A DNA stretch of 64,000 nt from Limonium bicolor (lineage: Eukaryota; Streptophyta; Magnoliopsida; Caryophyllales; Plumbaginaceae), in the NCBI GenBank assembly GCA_023374045.1, contig CM041776.1, positions 120,547,000 to 120,610,999 of the forward strand, in the 5' to 3' direction. The notes under the pieces were generated by a model. That model saw only the letters and a list, made by a program, of their open reading frames with translations. It did no database searches and was not told where the DNA came from. Every line of letters starts with the position of its first letter. Within the stretch, counting starts at the first letter, position 1. Positions 1 through 11,180 of this stretch are shown here, one piece after another. Both the position numbers and the translations under genes were made by a program.

Positions 1-1141
1 TTCTTCTATCATGTACAATTATGACACACAAGCTCTGCAATCTCATTCTTTTATTTTGACCGCTCCTCTACAGTGATAAATATCACCGGGCTGCTGCATC
101 TTCTCTCTGGCATATATTCTCACCGAGCTGCTGAATAAGGTACATTTAATGTTTTTCCTTAAGTAATATATGTTACATCTCGTACACCAAATTTAATGTT
201 TTTCCTTAAGTAATATATGTTACATCTCGTAGACCTCTCTACTAAACTGTCCGCGCCTTGCAGTGAGTCACTCCCTCGCCTTCTATCAAAATGTCATTTT
301 ACACCAGATTTTATACAAGCTGAAAACAGTCCTACTTCAGAACTGGTAATACACTCGAACTTGGTCATATTGAACTTGCTTCTATTACTACTATTTAATT
401 AGTTGACTTTCCTATCATATTCGGATGATTTGTTTTTAATTACATTATGTCTTATTTGCTCCTAATTTACTTTGATGAAAGAACTGCTGCTGGAAAACTG
501 TTGCTGTTTTTCACTTCTGAAAAATTGAGCATTGTACTCCTACTTTTTAAGGTATGTCATAATTTGTACCTTCTTAAAACGCACTACTTCGCCTCTGTTT
601 TTGATGCTTTCATATTATGTTTTTTACTATCACTTTTGCACTACAATTGTAGTTACTATTTTTTGTACTGTTACTTTTTATTTTCTTAAACAGAGTTAAT
701 CTGATGGATTCCTCACGTTTCTTCATCACCAAACTATTACGCTTATCATCTGCATCGAATAAGGTACATTTAAAATGTTTTCCTTAAGTAATATATGCTT
801 ATGCAACATATATAGTTAATTACTCGTCCATTGAACGCCTTATTCCCCTCCACAATGAAGTAGACTTCCTTTCGTTCATCCTCGTCGTGACTGACAAAGA
901 TACAAAGTCAACAACTTAACAGTCCATATCCTAGTCTTCATCACAACAATTCTTCTGCCGTGATTATTCCTTTTGTTCATCCTCGTCGTGACTGACAAAG
1001 ATGCAAAGTCAACAAACTTAACAGTCCATATCCTACTCTTCATCACAACAATTCTTCTGCCGTGATTATTGCTTTATTAATTCTTCAATTTGCCCTTGGT
1101 TTTTCACATGTGGCACTAAACAACATTTTAAAGGATATCAG
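1..1141 (+). other. CACTA 5' leader with short tandem duplications
   Basis: Non-coding leader upstream of the transposase start. It holds two internal duplications. A unit of about 47 bp containing TTTTTCCTTAAGTAATATATG begins near 144 and 191, with a third partial copy near 778. A unit of about 101 bp runs 868-968 and 969-1068. Both are mirrored in the inverted copy (20163-20260 and 19363-19563), so they predate the duplication. No open frame here resembles a known protein. Confidence 0.6.
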
Positions 1142-4100
1142 ATGGAAAACTCATGGATGTACAGCGAAAATTGGATAACAAGTTTCTTGAGGGAGTTGAC
1201 AAATTTTGCAATGTTCTGGTCGATAATCTGACTCCTGCTAATAATAGGATACATATTTTGTCCTTGCGTGGACTGCAGAACTATTTGAAGTATCAAGGGA
1301 TAGAAAAATAAAAGGAACATTTGATTCATCGGGTTTTACAAAGACTATGAAGATATAGTCCGGTGGCATGGTTAGGGGCGGTAGATGTCATGTGTAATGA
1401 ACAAGAGGAAGTTGAAGATAATCAAACAATTGTGGTCGATGACAATGACATAGTCGACAATGAACCAGATTACGATGACATTGCTGCAATGCTGGAAGAT
1501 GTTGAACAAGAGTTTTACAATAGGCCAGACACCTATGAGACTTTGCTGGATTCATCCAAAACACCGCTGTATTCGGGGTGTGATTCTACAAAATTGAGTA
1601 AATTGAGCGCAGTCTTGAAACTCTTCAATCTAAAATCAAAATTTGGTTGGGAGTGATGTGAGTTTCACTGCTCTCTTACAGATGATGAAGAGCATACTAC
1701 CTAAGGATAATGTTTTACCAACATCGACTTATGAAGCAAAAAAGTTGATGTGTCCAATGGGTATGGGGTACAAAAAGATCCACGCTTGTCCATCTGGTTG
1801 TATTTTGTACTGGAAGGGTAATGAATTTGCTGATAAATGTCCAGAATGTGGGGAATCACGTTATGCGAGGAAAAACCAAAATGAATGCACTGGTCGTCGT
1901 AAGGTGGCATCCCCTGCTAAAGTGTTGTGGTATTTGCCCATAATACCACGATTGAAGCGTCTATTTGCAGTTGAAAAAGATGCGGAGAATCTAAGGTGGC
2001 ATTCGACTCACAGAAAAAATGATGGTAAATTGAGACATCCGGCAGATGCGTCCCAGTGGAAAAACATTGACATGAAATTTCCTCAGTTTGCTAGCGAGCC
2101 AAGAAACTTGAGACTCGGTTTGTGTACTGATGGGATGAACCCTTACGGTACATTGAGTAGCATACACAGCACGTGGCCGGTATTATTGATGATCTACAAT
2201 CTTCCCCCGTGGTTGTGTATGAAACCTAGACACATTTTGTTGTCACTTTTGATATCTGGTCCAAAACAACCGGGCAACAAAATAGATGTTTTTCTACAAC
2301 ATTGATAGATGACCTACAACTCTTGTGGAATGAAGGGGTCATGGTGTATGACTCATTTGGAAAAGAGAATTTTAACTTACGGGCTATGTTATATTGCACA
2401 ATCAATGACTTTCCTGCGTATGGTAATCTTTCTGGTCACACAGTCAAAGGTGCATGTGCATGTCCTATTTGTGGTGAGCATACATCAAATATCCGCTTGA
2501 AACATAGTGGTAAGAATGTTTACATGGGTCATCGAAAAATGCTTCCAAAGGGCCACAGATATCGCAAGATGTCGATTGAGTTTGACGGAAAGACTGATCA
2601 CAGTGTGTCTCGTCCTCCTTTACCAGGTTCAGAGGTGTATAAAAAAGGTGCATAATATTGTCAACAACTTTGGTCCTTCGATAAGAAACACAGAGAAAAA
2701 TGTATGGAAAAAAAGTCAATCTTTTGGGAACTTGAGTATTGGCAACATTTAGATGTCAGACATTGTATTGATGCAATGCATATCGAAAAAAATGTCGGAG
2801 AGAGTGTTACCGGAACCCTCTTGAACATACCAGGCAAGACCAAAGATCACATAAAGGGGAGAAGAGATTTGATTTATTTGAACATAAGGAAGATCTTTGG
2901 CCACAAGAACGTGGCAAACGCATGTTCTTGCCTCCTGCATGTCACACATTGTCAAAACAAGAGAAACATAGTATGTGCAATATCCTCCACAATATCAAGG
3001 TGCCATCAGGGTATTCGTCTAACATAAGAAAACTTGTTTCAATGTCTGATCTGAAATTAGTTGGAATGAAATCCCATGATTATCATGTATTAATGCAAGA
3101 TTTTTTACCCATCGCAATTCGTGGGATCCTACCTGATGCGGTGAGAAACGCAATCACCAACCTTTGCGTGTTTCTCAAAGCAGTATCTGCTAAAGTTCAC
3201 GATGTGGATAATCTAGAAAAATTACAAGCTGATCTTGTTGTCACGATGTGTCAGTTGGAGATGTATTTTCCTCCTTCATTCTTCGACATCATGGTTCATT
3301 TATTGGTTCATTTGGTCAGAGAGATTAAAGAGTGTGGCCCTGTATATCTTCGTTATATGTATCCTTTTGAAAGATACATGGGTATACTGAAGAGAAAAAT
3401 GAAGAATCGTCGTCATCCGGAAGGAAGTATTATAGAGGGATAAATAACAGAGGAAGTTGTTGATTTTTGTACTCACTATCTGGAAGATGTTGAATCCATT
3501 GGTCTTCCTAGATCTAGACATGAAGGAAGACTCCAGGGACACGGTACCGTTGGGAGAAAAATGAAGAGAATTGATATTGAAACCCTTAACAAAGCTCACT
3601 TAGTTGTGCTGAGTCACCTTGAAATTGTAGAACCGTATTTTGAAATGCACCTGTCCCTGCTTGCAGCACAAAATCCAACAATGAGTGACATCAGGCTAAA
3701 AAAGGAGCAGAATAAAACGTTTGTGAAATGGTTCAAGGATAAAGTTTTTTCGAACCAGTCAACTACAGTGCCAGCATTAGTGAAGACGTTGGCACTTGGT
3801 CCTAATCTTGACGTTGTTTCATACGAAGGGTATGACGTAAATGGCTACAATTTTATACGGAACGACAAGATCAAAATCAATGAATCAAAACAGTGGCATC
3901 AATGTGATTGCTTACCAGAGTATGTACAATGTCAGAGGTATGGGTCAAAATCTAGTGGAGTTGAAACAATCATACTACGGTGTTTGTACAAGATATTTGG
4001 GTTCTAGATTACACCGCATATGAGACTTGTGTGTTTCGGTGCAAGTGGATTGACAACAGACATGGTTACCGTGAGGAGAAACATGGTATGAAACTAGTTC

Positions 4101-4365
4101 ATCTTGGTGGTGCAACACCCACAGTAAGTCGTTTGTTGTTGCAACTAAGGCGAAACAGGTATATTACATTTCTGACCAATCTAATCCTAGATGGTCCTTT
4201 GTACTTCAAGGAAAAAGAGGAATAGTTGGTGTGGATGGTGTGGTCGATGAGGATGAATACGACATGCAAGATGAAATACCAAGCCTTTCGATTCAATTAC
4301 CAGAGTTGGACCATATTACAAATTTTGTGCGGTCAGACCATGACGAAGGAATGTGGATTGATTAA
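1142..4365 (+). pseudogene. TNP2-type CACTA transposase, left copy, broken
   Basis: The transposase of En/Spm elements would bind the termini and cut and paste the element. Broken frames spell the usual domain order: an N-terminal transposase-associated segment from the ATG at 1142 (MENSWMYS...), the Tnp2 core (about 1900-3000, including LGLCTDGMNPYG, DDLQLLWNEGV and a CPICGEHT zinc-like motif), the DUF4218 region (about 3105-3430, ending near PFERYMGILKRKMKNRRHPEG) and the DUF4216 region (about 3830-4060). It ends MWID-stop at 4365. Lesions include a one-base loss near 1161, a TAG at 1373-1375, a frameshift before 2302 and further shifts near 2650-2710, 2900, 3860 and 3985. It cannot make full-length protein. 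Introns were not assigned here. Confidence 0.88.
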
Positions 4366-4526
4366 TGTGAGCTTATTTATTATTTCTTTTGTCCATCAAT
4401 GACATTAAATAGTTTATTTATGGCTTTTCCATTATTGATAGTTTTGTTTCCGTATTTATAATTTCTTAGTTTCATTTACTTGTTAATTATCTAAATCTTC
4501 TATTTATATTGCATGCAGGAATCAAA

Positions 4527-7500
4527 ATGGACATCGATATGGATGATCCAGACTTATATTGTGATTAGGGTGTGGGTTTGATGGACTATGAACCATCACA
4601 GCAACAGCCACAGCAAATGCACAGCAGCAGCCACAGCAGCATGCACAGCAGCAGCCGCCGCGCAGCAGCCCAGCAGCAGCCACAGCAGCAGCCACAACAG
4701 CAGAAATCGTCAAACAAACGAAAGGGTAGGGGGCCGAGCAGTGGGGTGAGGTTGAAGAAAGATGCAGATATTGATCTAATCTGGGATAAATACTTCAGAA
4801 GCTGGGGAGACTGTAAAGCTGAGTTCGCAAGCATGTTAGGAAATCTTGCGAAGTCGCGTTGCTCAATTAATAAATATTGGAGGCACGAGGAGGAAGAAGT
4901 GAAAGAATCAATGTGGCAGCAAGTACAACAACGGTACAAAATACCAGATGAAGCGCGGACGACGGTTTCTGTCACTTATAGGTGCACGGGCGAGGCAGTT
5001 CAGATCTTTCTTGGTGGCGAACTGGATCAGGAAATCGCGCGACGTGCCACCATGGATATTTTATGATGGCATGATCACAAAGGAAGAATGGGAAGAGTTC
5101 GAGAAGTTTCACACGTCGGAGCAATTCATGGTATACATTTTTTTAATGAATCTATATTTAAGTTTGAATCTAAATTTTTATAACACAAATTTTAATATGT
5201 GTATATATTGTTTTAATGAATAGTTTAATGATTTGTATTGATAGGAGGTTCAAGAGAAAGCAGGGCAAACCGAGCAAAAATAGATTTCAACAGTATATGG
5301 GCCGGAAGGGATACACTGGTAGCATTCCCAAGTGGAAAGATGCCGGTTTGCTCACAAAAAAGAATGACGATGGCGTTGAAGTTCCCATCAACACTGTGTA
5401 TGAAGCCAACCGAGTTCAGCTCTACGTTTTGGGTCACTCAAAAGTAGATAAGGATGGGAAGATAGTACACCCGCGACCAGAGACAGCAGAGTTGGCTGCT
5501 CAGATTGTAAGTGTTTAACTTTTTCAATAATAACAGTTTTGTTTAAAAGTTTATTTTTTACAATTTATAACTTATTGCTTATTTTTTGGATCATCTTACT
5601 AGGCTGAAGCCTCACAGCGAGGGGAGATAGATATATTTGCTCCACCGTCAAAATGATCCGCTGAATCAACTTCTTGGATTAAAGGATCATCCTGGAAGGG
5701 TTAGAGGTTTCGGGGGACAAGTGCGCCAGAAATTTGTATTTGAAAAGTCCACCTCAAAAAGTCTAACGGAGCAGGAGTGTCTGCACTTGTAGATCGGAGA
5801 GTGAATGAGGTTGTTTCTAAGGCTTTGGGGGACGAAACCAACAAACTGATCTAACCCGACCGACTTCTTCATCTAGTTGTACCGCCCCTTCTGATCCGTA
5901 TCCGTTTGCTAATCTGAAGGTTAGTATGTCTCTATTAATCTTGTTCGTCATGGTAAATGTATGACTGTAAAAATACTAGACTTATTCACATTTAAATTGT
6001 AATTTTACTTATTTTAGGAACAAAAACATGTCGTCTACAAATTACGCTTGATGGTTATCCTGTGGATGCTGCATACGGTACTGTGCTACAATCAGCATCA
6101 ACTACATTGATTAATCTCAAGCGTCTTCCCCCATTCTATGCTAGAGTAATCCTGCAGACCATCATTGATGGATTTGAGAATGCTTTTCTTCCCATGGATA
6201 TTGATGGCAAAGTCACACTATTTGATGGGAAGGGTGCTATTGAACCATGGCCAGTCGGTTTTTATTGTCATCACTGATGAGGTATGTATAAATCTTTTAT
6301 GAATTGTTTTCCCTTTAATGTATACATTGTTTTAATTTTTTGTATTATATATGATTGGGTAGATCCCTGATCAAACGAGAAGATTGGGAAACCGTGATGA
6401 AGAGATCAACCAATCAATGGATGTTGATCGAGAGAACACACAGTTGGCTGAGGGCAACCAGAAATCCAAGGGGAAAGAACCTATGCAGACAGAGGTAACT
6501 ACTGAAGCTCAGCGAAAGAAGTTTGTGTGTCCCCCCTTTGTGATCAGTCATTTCACGAAGTATGAGAAGATACTGTATGACCTGATATTGCAAAAGAGTC
6601 TGCATATGGCTAGCGTGTCAGTGTTGTTACCTGAGTGGCTTTTCCATTACGAAGCGATCAAAGAACATTAATAAATTTTGAGGACATCAAAGAGATGCTG
6701 TGCAGAGATATGTTGAATATATCTATCATCCAAGCATATTCCCTGTAAGTGTTACTTTTTGTTTCTTACATTCGAAAATAAATTTAAATAAAATAACTTG
6801 TAATTTAAGGACTACCTTGTTATGTATTGGTTTTGCTATTCCACCTTTAATTATTATTATTTTTTGTTGAAGGTATATGAAAGCTAGATTGCGTCATAAA
6901 AAAATTGGAGATGTGCTGACATTCTTATGTCCTGAAACAACATTGCTAGATTCTGCAAACAGAGACCCGGCCAAATACAGGAACTATGTGTCGCATGGTA
7001 TAACGAAGGCTGTTCAAAACAGTAGTAGATACGTGATGATCCCTTTCCATCAGACGTGCGTAATACTCTCCCTCTTGCATTTAATTCGTTTTGTTAAGTT
7101 TGTGACTTATTGTATTATTATATGATAACTATTTTCAAAATTACAATCGTAGCAACCATTGGGTACTCCTTGTGTTCTCCATGGAACATCACAATTACTT
7201 GTGCTTGACCCATTACGAATGTATCGTGACTTGCAAATCGACGACTTGTTCAAAGCGTAAGTGTTAGTTAATGAATGCAACTTATTGTTTGTCTATATAA
7301 TATGATGAACCGCAATTAATGATTTAATTTCTGAACTTAACAGTGCTTATATGAAGACGGTTCTTCAACAGTTTGACAACCTTTCAATTGTTCATCTTGA
7401 GGTACAGTTATTTATCATTATTGTGTTAGTCGTAATTTGCTATTTTTGACTGTTTGTTTTTGTTTTCTATATACTTGTCAGTGTCCAAGGCAAATGGACT

Positions 7501-7796
7501 CTAAGAGTTGTGGTTACTATGTAATGCGATACATGTTGGAAATTGTCTTAAACATAGAGAAGCTCACAAAGATGATGAGGTATATTATACATTCCATTAC
7601 ATATACATTTTATAAATTTGTCTATAATTTTTGTTTAAAACAAATAAATATGTGTCTTTACATACATATTTGTTTATCTTGTTCTCTACAGGTTCGAGAA
7701 CATTTCAAGAACTCGGGCAAAACTTACTCGGTCAAAGATCTGCAATTAGTAAGAGAGCAGATGTGTTTGTTCATCATCAAGTGTTTCAAGAAATAG
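4527..7796 (+). pseudogene. Transposase_24 / Ulp1-protease CACTA gene, left copy, ten exons
   Basis: Second gene of the element. From the ATG at 4527, exon 1 encodes an acidic start, a Gln-rich tract and the Transposase_24 (Ptta/En/Spm) domain. Canonical GT-AG introns can be placed at 5131-5244, 5507-5602, 5920-6017, 6282-6362, 6745-6872, 7056-7152, 7257-7343, 7402-7481 and 7580-7691. Later exons encode a DUF8039-like segment (about 6060-6281) and a C48/Ulp1 cysteine protease with NHWVLLV (His, 7153 on), VLDPL (Asp) and DSKSCGYYV (Cys, about 7498-7520). The stop is at 7794-7796. Lesions include GAG to TAG at 4566-4568, two one-base losses near 5262-5282 and a one-base loss near 7186 that shifts the frame between His and Asp; the inverted copy lacks these. 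Related elements often carry transposase and protease as two genes; here exon phases allow one transcript. Confidence 0.8.
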
Positions 7797-8160
7797 AGTA
7801 TGTATCTATGATCAGTTCTTATAATTTTGTGTAAGTATTTGATGTTGATGAAACAGTTGGGATCATGAGATAATTGACTCTCTAAGTCTTCATGTATTTT
7901 CTTCTGCATCTTTGTAGATCCACGTCAACGGTGGCAGCAATGACAGAGGAAGCTCAAAGGAAGAAAATGATTTCATGGATAGGACTGGGAGGTCAAAAAA
8001 GATGGTGACTACAAGACTGTCAAGTTGTTGTCATTGTGTGTTTTTACTTCACACTTTTTTGGTTAATTTGTGAAAAAAGTATCGATTACACTGTTGGACT
8101 AGCTGCTGTCATGATTGTGTTGTAGCTTTTTAAATTGCAATGGCAATCTGTGTGTGAAGC

Positions 8161-8358
8161 ATGCCACATATTACATATTTTGGTGAAATATGATTGTTGT
8201 ACAGTGCTGCTATTATACAGGTTTGGTAGATGTAATCATTTGTGAGTACAGAGGGAATGAATGCCACATTACATATTTGGGTGAAATATGATTGTTGTAC
8301 AATGCTGCTATTATGCCGGTTTTGTGGATGTTATCATTTGAGATTACAGAGGGAATGA
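8161..8358 (+). repeat. 100 bp tandem duplication in CACTA 3' region
   Basis: Two diverged copies of a unit of about 100 bp, starting ATGCCACAT at 8161 and 8261 and each ending in GAGGGAATGAA. They lie between the last protease exon and the subterminal hairpin array. No coding potential is seen. Confidence 0.75.
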
Positions 8359-8390
8359 AAAAACAGTAAAAAAATTGAAAAAAAATATAC

Positions 8391-8758
8391 TATAAAAGAC
8401 GGTTCAACAGAAACCGTCTCTTAAAGTGAAAATGGCGCGACCGGTTTACGTCTATAAAACGGTTCTATCGCAGAACCGTCTTTTATACTGATACTATAAA
8501 AGACGGTTCTCCTTAAACCGTCTCTTATAATCAATTTCGCGCGTCTGGAATGCGCGCGGGAAGGTGACTATAAACGACGGTTTAAGGAGAACCGTCGTTT
8601 AAGCTCCCCAATTCGCGTGTCTGTTAACGTTATTAAACGACGGTTTTGAACCGTCGTTTAAGATAAAATTGAATAAACTACGCCGGTATAAGAGACGGTT
8701 CGAAACCGTCGTTTTTAGACAGTTTGAACCGTCTCTTTTGGAGCGCGCCGTACCAGTG
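8391..8758 (+). repeat. CACTA 3' subterminal hairpin array and terminus
   Basis: About six short inverted repeats sit in tandem, each pairing an (A/G)GACGGTT or CGACGGTT arm with an AACCGTC arm a few bases away. In En/Spm elements the subterminal repeats bind the element's DNA-binding protein, and that role is inferred here. The block ends with TACCAGTG at 8751-8758, taken as the 3' terminus. The same motif fills the opposite terminus at 22395-22757. Confidence 0.85.
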
Positions 8759-9661
8759 TACCATAAAATTTGACGGACCAACCAACCAATGGGTAAGTTC
8801 TATAGGTTGATCGGGTGTTGTTTTATATTTCAATTAAAAAGTATAGACACTGCTCTATTTCTATGGTTATGGAACTTATGTAAGACAGAGAATAAGAAGG
8901 TATTCCAATAGGGATGAGTTACTTGATTATAATGGTTGCAGTAGTACCTAGGGGTGTATAGGTAGTTGATTTATTGTGTGGGTCTGTACTTTTGCAAGGA
9001 TATGTTTTGCCCAGTAAAATTTAATGAGGCGTGATAGATTTAGGATGGGATGTCTAGGTTGTACATTTTGTTTCTCCTATTATAATAAAATGAATGCCAC
9101 AATTATATAAAAAATAATGCAAGTTAGAAAGTCTTGCTTTTCTTCTTTGAATTGACTACTAGCTAGAATGTATAGATATGCATTTGATGGACCTATAAGA
9201 AGGTGGACTAAGTTGTTTTGAAGATACATACTTCCTCTTCCCTCAAACCTCAACATCAATTGATCAAGCTTTAGACAATAAATACGTGTGGTGCAAGTTT
9301 GTGCCGTGATACCAGCATTCCACGCTCCATAGTAATTTGTAGATCTGGCTTCTTTGTGTTTGTAGCTAGCTTACAAACTTCAACAAAGACAAGCTGCGAA
9401 AAGAGAAACTATACATGGTTGAAATGCATTTCGGTAAAATGCACTTGTCTTCTTGTGAATTATTTTAGCAAGTGACAGTTGAGCCATGAGGATATTTCCA
9501 TCAATTAATTTGTCACCGTGCGCGTGATTACTGTAGTTGCTTTCGATCCGGAAAAATCGCACCTCTTTATGGATGTCATAGGACGGATGACATGAGCAAA
9601 TAGGTCATCAAGTTTATATTGAGATAAATCAAGATGCGTGTTGCACGATGGGAAAGGCTAA
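8759..9661. other. Intergenic stretch, nothing identified
   Basis: Flank directly downstream of the left CACTA terminus. It is AT-rich, with only short spurious frames, and no repeat or domain is recognised. It ends at the TAA target duplication of the Tourist-like element. Confidence 0.4.
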
Positions 9662-10674
9662 GGAGGCGTTCGGCATGCATCTTATGGACAGCATAAATGT
9701 ATAACATATGTTATTTTGGACTCATTTATTTGTTTTTGTTGTTCGGTTAAAAGAGCATAAATGTCAGCACAAATGCCCGCAGCAAATGCCTTTTTTTCGT
9801 TTCCGTGCTTTCACTTCTGTTTCTTTACTCACTTCATAATGCAATTACTGTGACTATTAATTTTTTAAAAAAAGAAACTTTTTACAAGTTACTTTATTTG
9901 TTACAAATTATATAATACTCCAAATAATTTATAAAAAATAGTACTACTTCTTTAACCAAAATTAAAAAAAAAAACCACATTTATAATACAAATCTACAAT
10001 ATATTATTTGTAATACCAATAGATTAATAAATTAAAAAACCAATAAATATACACACTTATTGATACATAAATTAAAATATTAAAATAGTGTATAGAAATA
10101 TGAATACATATAAATTTATTAACATGCAAAGTTACAAAAATATTATATATTATTAAAAGTTACAATTTCACTAAATAAATTCACATAATATTATCAGAAA
10201 ATTTGAAACGCTTGTTCTCTTTTTATGCTTTTATATTTGTAAGAATTATAAAATTTAAATAATAAAAATATATTGTTTAGAAATTACAAATTTTGTTTAA
10301 ATAATAAAAATAAAATTTTATTGGTTATATAAATATTTTTATTTTCTTTGGTTTCTCAAGTTTTTTACTGTAAATTAAATACTCATAGTAATATATTGTT
10401 TGTGAATTTTTCTATTTATTTTTACTAACAAAATAAAGTTACGTAGTGTAATATAATAAATTGTAATTGTAAACGAAAACGGTAAACGTACTACATATAA
10501 CTAACTTAACCAAACATGCTGCATATATGCTGCACTGCCAAACAACAGTTTTCAAAACAGCTGCATTTATGCCAGTACATTCCTACCAGTAAATATGCTA
10601 CATTTATGCTAGCGTATTCCTGCTGCCAAATATGCTGCATTTATGCTGCCAAAAACAGTCATGCCAATAGAACC
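9662..10674. mobile_element. Tourist-like (PIF/Harbinger) non-autonomous element
   Basis: A 1013 bp element begins GGAGGCGTTCGGCATG and ends CATGCCAATAGAACC, imperfect inverted termini that share TTCGGCATG/TTGGCATG. It is flanked on both sides by TAA (9659-9661 and 10675-10677), the duplication typical of PIF/Harbinger elements. Motifs AGCATAAATG and GCTGCATTTATGC recur near both ends, so the inverted similarity extends about 60-150 bp inward. The centre (9830-10490) is very AT-rich and non-coding. The terminal repeat is degenerate, so the family call is moderate. Confidence 0.55.
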
Positions 10675-10677
10675 TAA

Positions 10678-11180
10678 GAAAATGATACGTAGCCTCTGGT
10701 CGAAAAATGAAGTTGCTCCCACACAACGGAAACAGAAGATATTGGCCAGCCTCATAATGTAATTTCGTGATATTTAACATTTTCCCTTTCAATTGTAGTC
10801 AATTTTTAGTGACCGATTAGGGAAAAAAGTTTGTAGTCGAATTTCAGAATTTAATGTTATAAATTCGCGGTCAATTTTTGTATTTCTAAACATTTATGAA
10901 AAAACCGTATGAAAAAGATGTATATACATATTTAAAAGTAATTTTTATAAAGTTATGCTAATTCATAAAATATCACCAGTAAAAAATAAGTCATGAAATA
11001 CTACTAATTTTTTAAAAAAATCCATAACGTTGGCCAGTAAGAAAAAAAGATAGAAATATCTCTATTAGTTGATAAACTAGTTTGAAACATTAGATGTTAA
11101 ATTAAAAAAAACTAAAATACTACTATAAAAATATGAATAATTATAAGAACATATTAAAATAAGGCGATTTCGAACCTGAA
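10678..11180. other. AT-rich spacer, nothing identified
   Basis: AT-rich sequence with many short homopolymers between the Tourist-like element and the telomere-like repeat block. I see no coding frame or ordered repeat. Confidence 0.4.

Larger units (their letters stand above)
1..8758 (+). mobile_element. CACTA (En/Spm) transposon, left copy, 3' part
   Basis: This DNA transposon carries, in order, a 5' leader, a TNP2-type transposase pseudogene, a multi-exon Transposase_24/Ulp1 gene and a 3' subterminal region dense in inverted GACGGT/ACCGTC motifs. It ends in TACCAGTG at 8758, whose reverse complement CACTGGTA fits the CACTA-type terminus. The 5' terminus lies upstream of the window: the inverted copy continues 2.35 kb past the base matching position 1 before reaching its own terminus. 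Bases 1-7492 are nearly identical to the reverse complement of 12917-20404. The three bases after the end are TAC, but no matching duplication can be checked because the other end is absent. Family assignment is firm. Confidence 0.9.
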
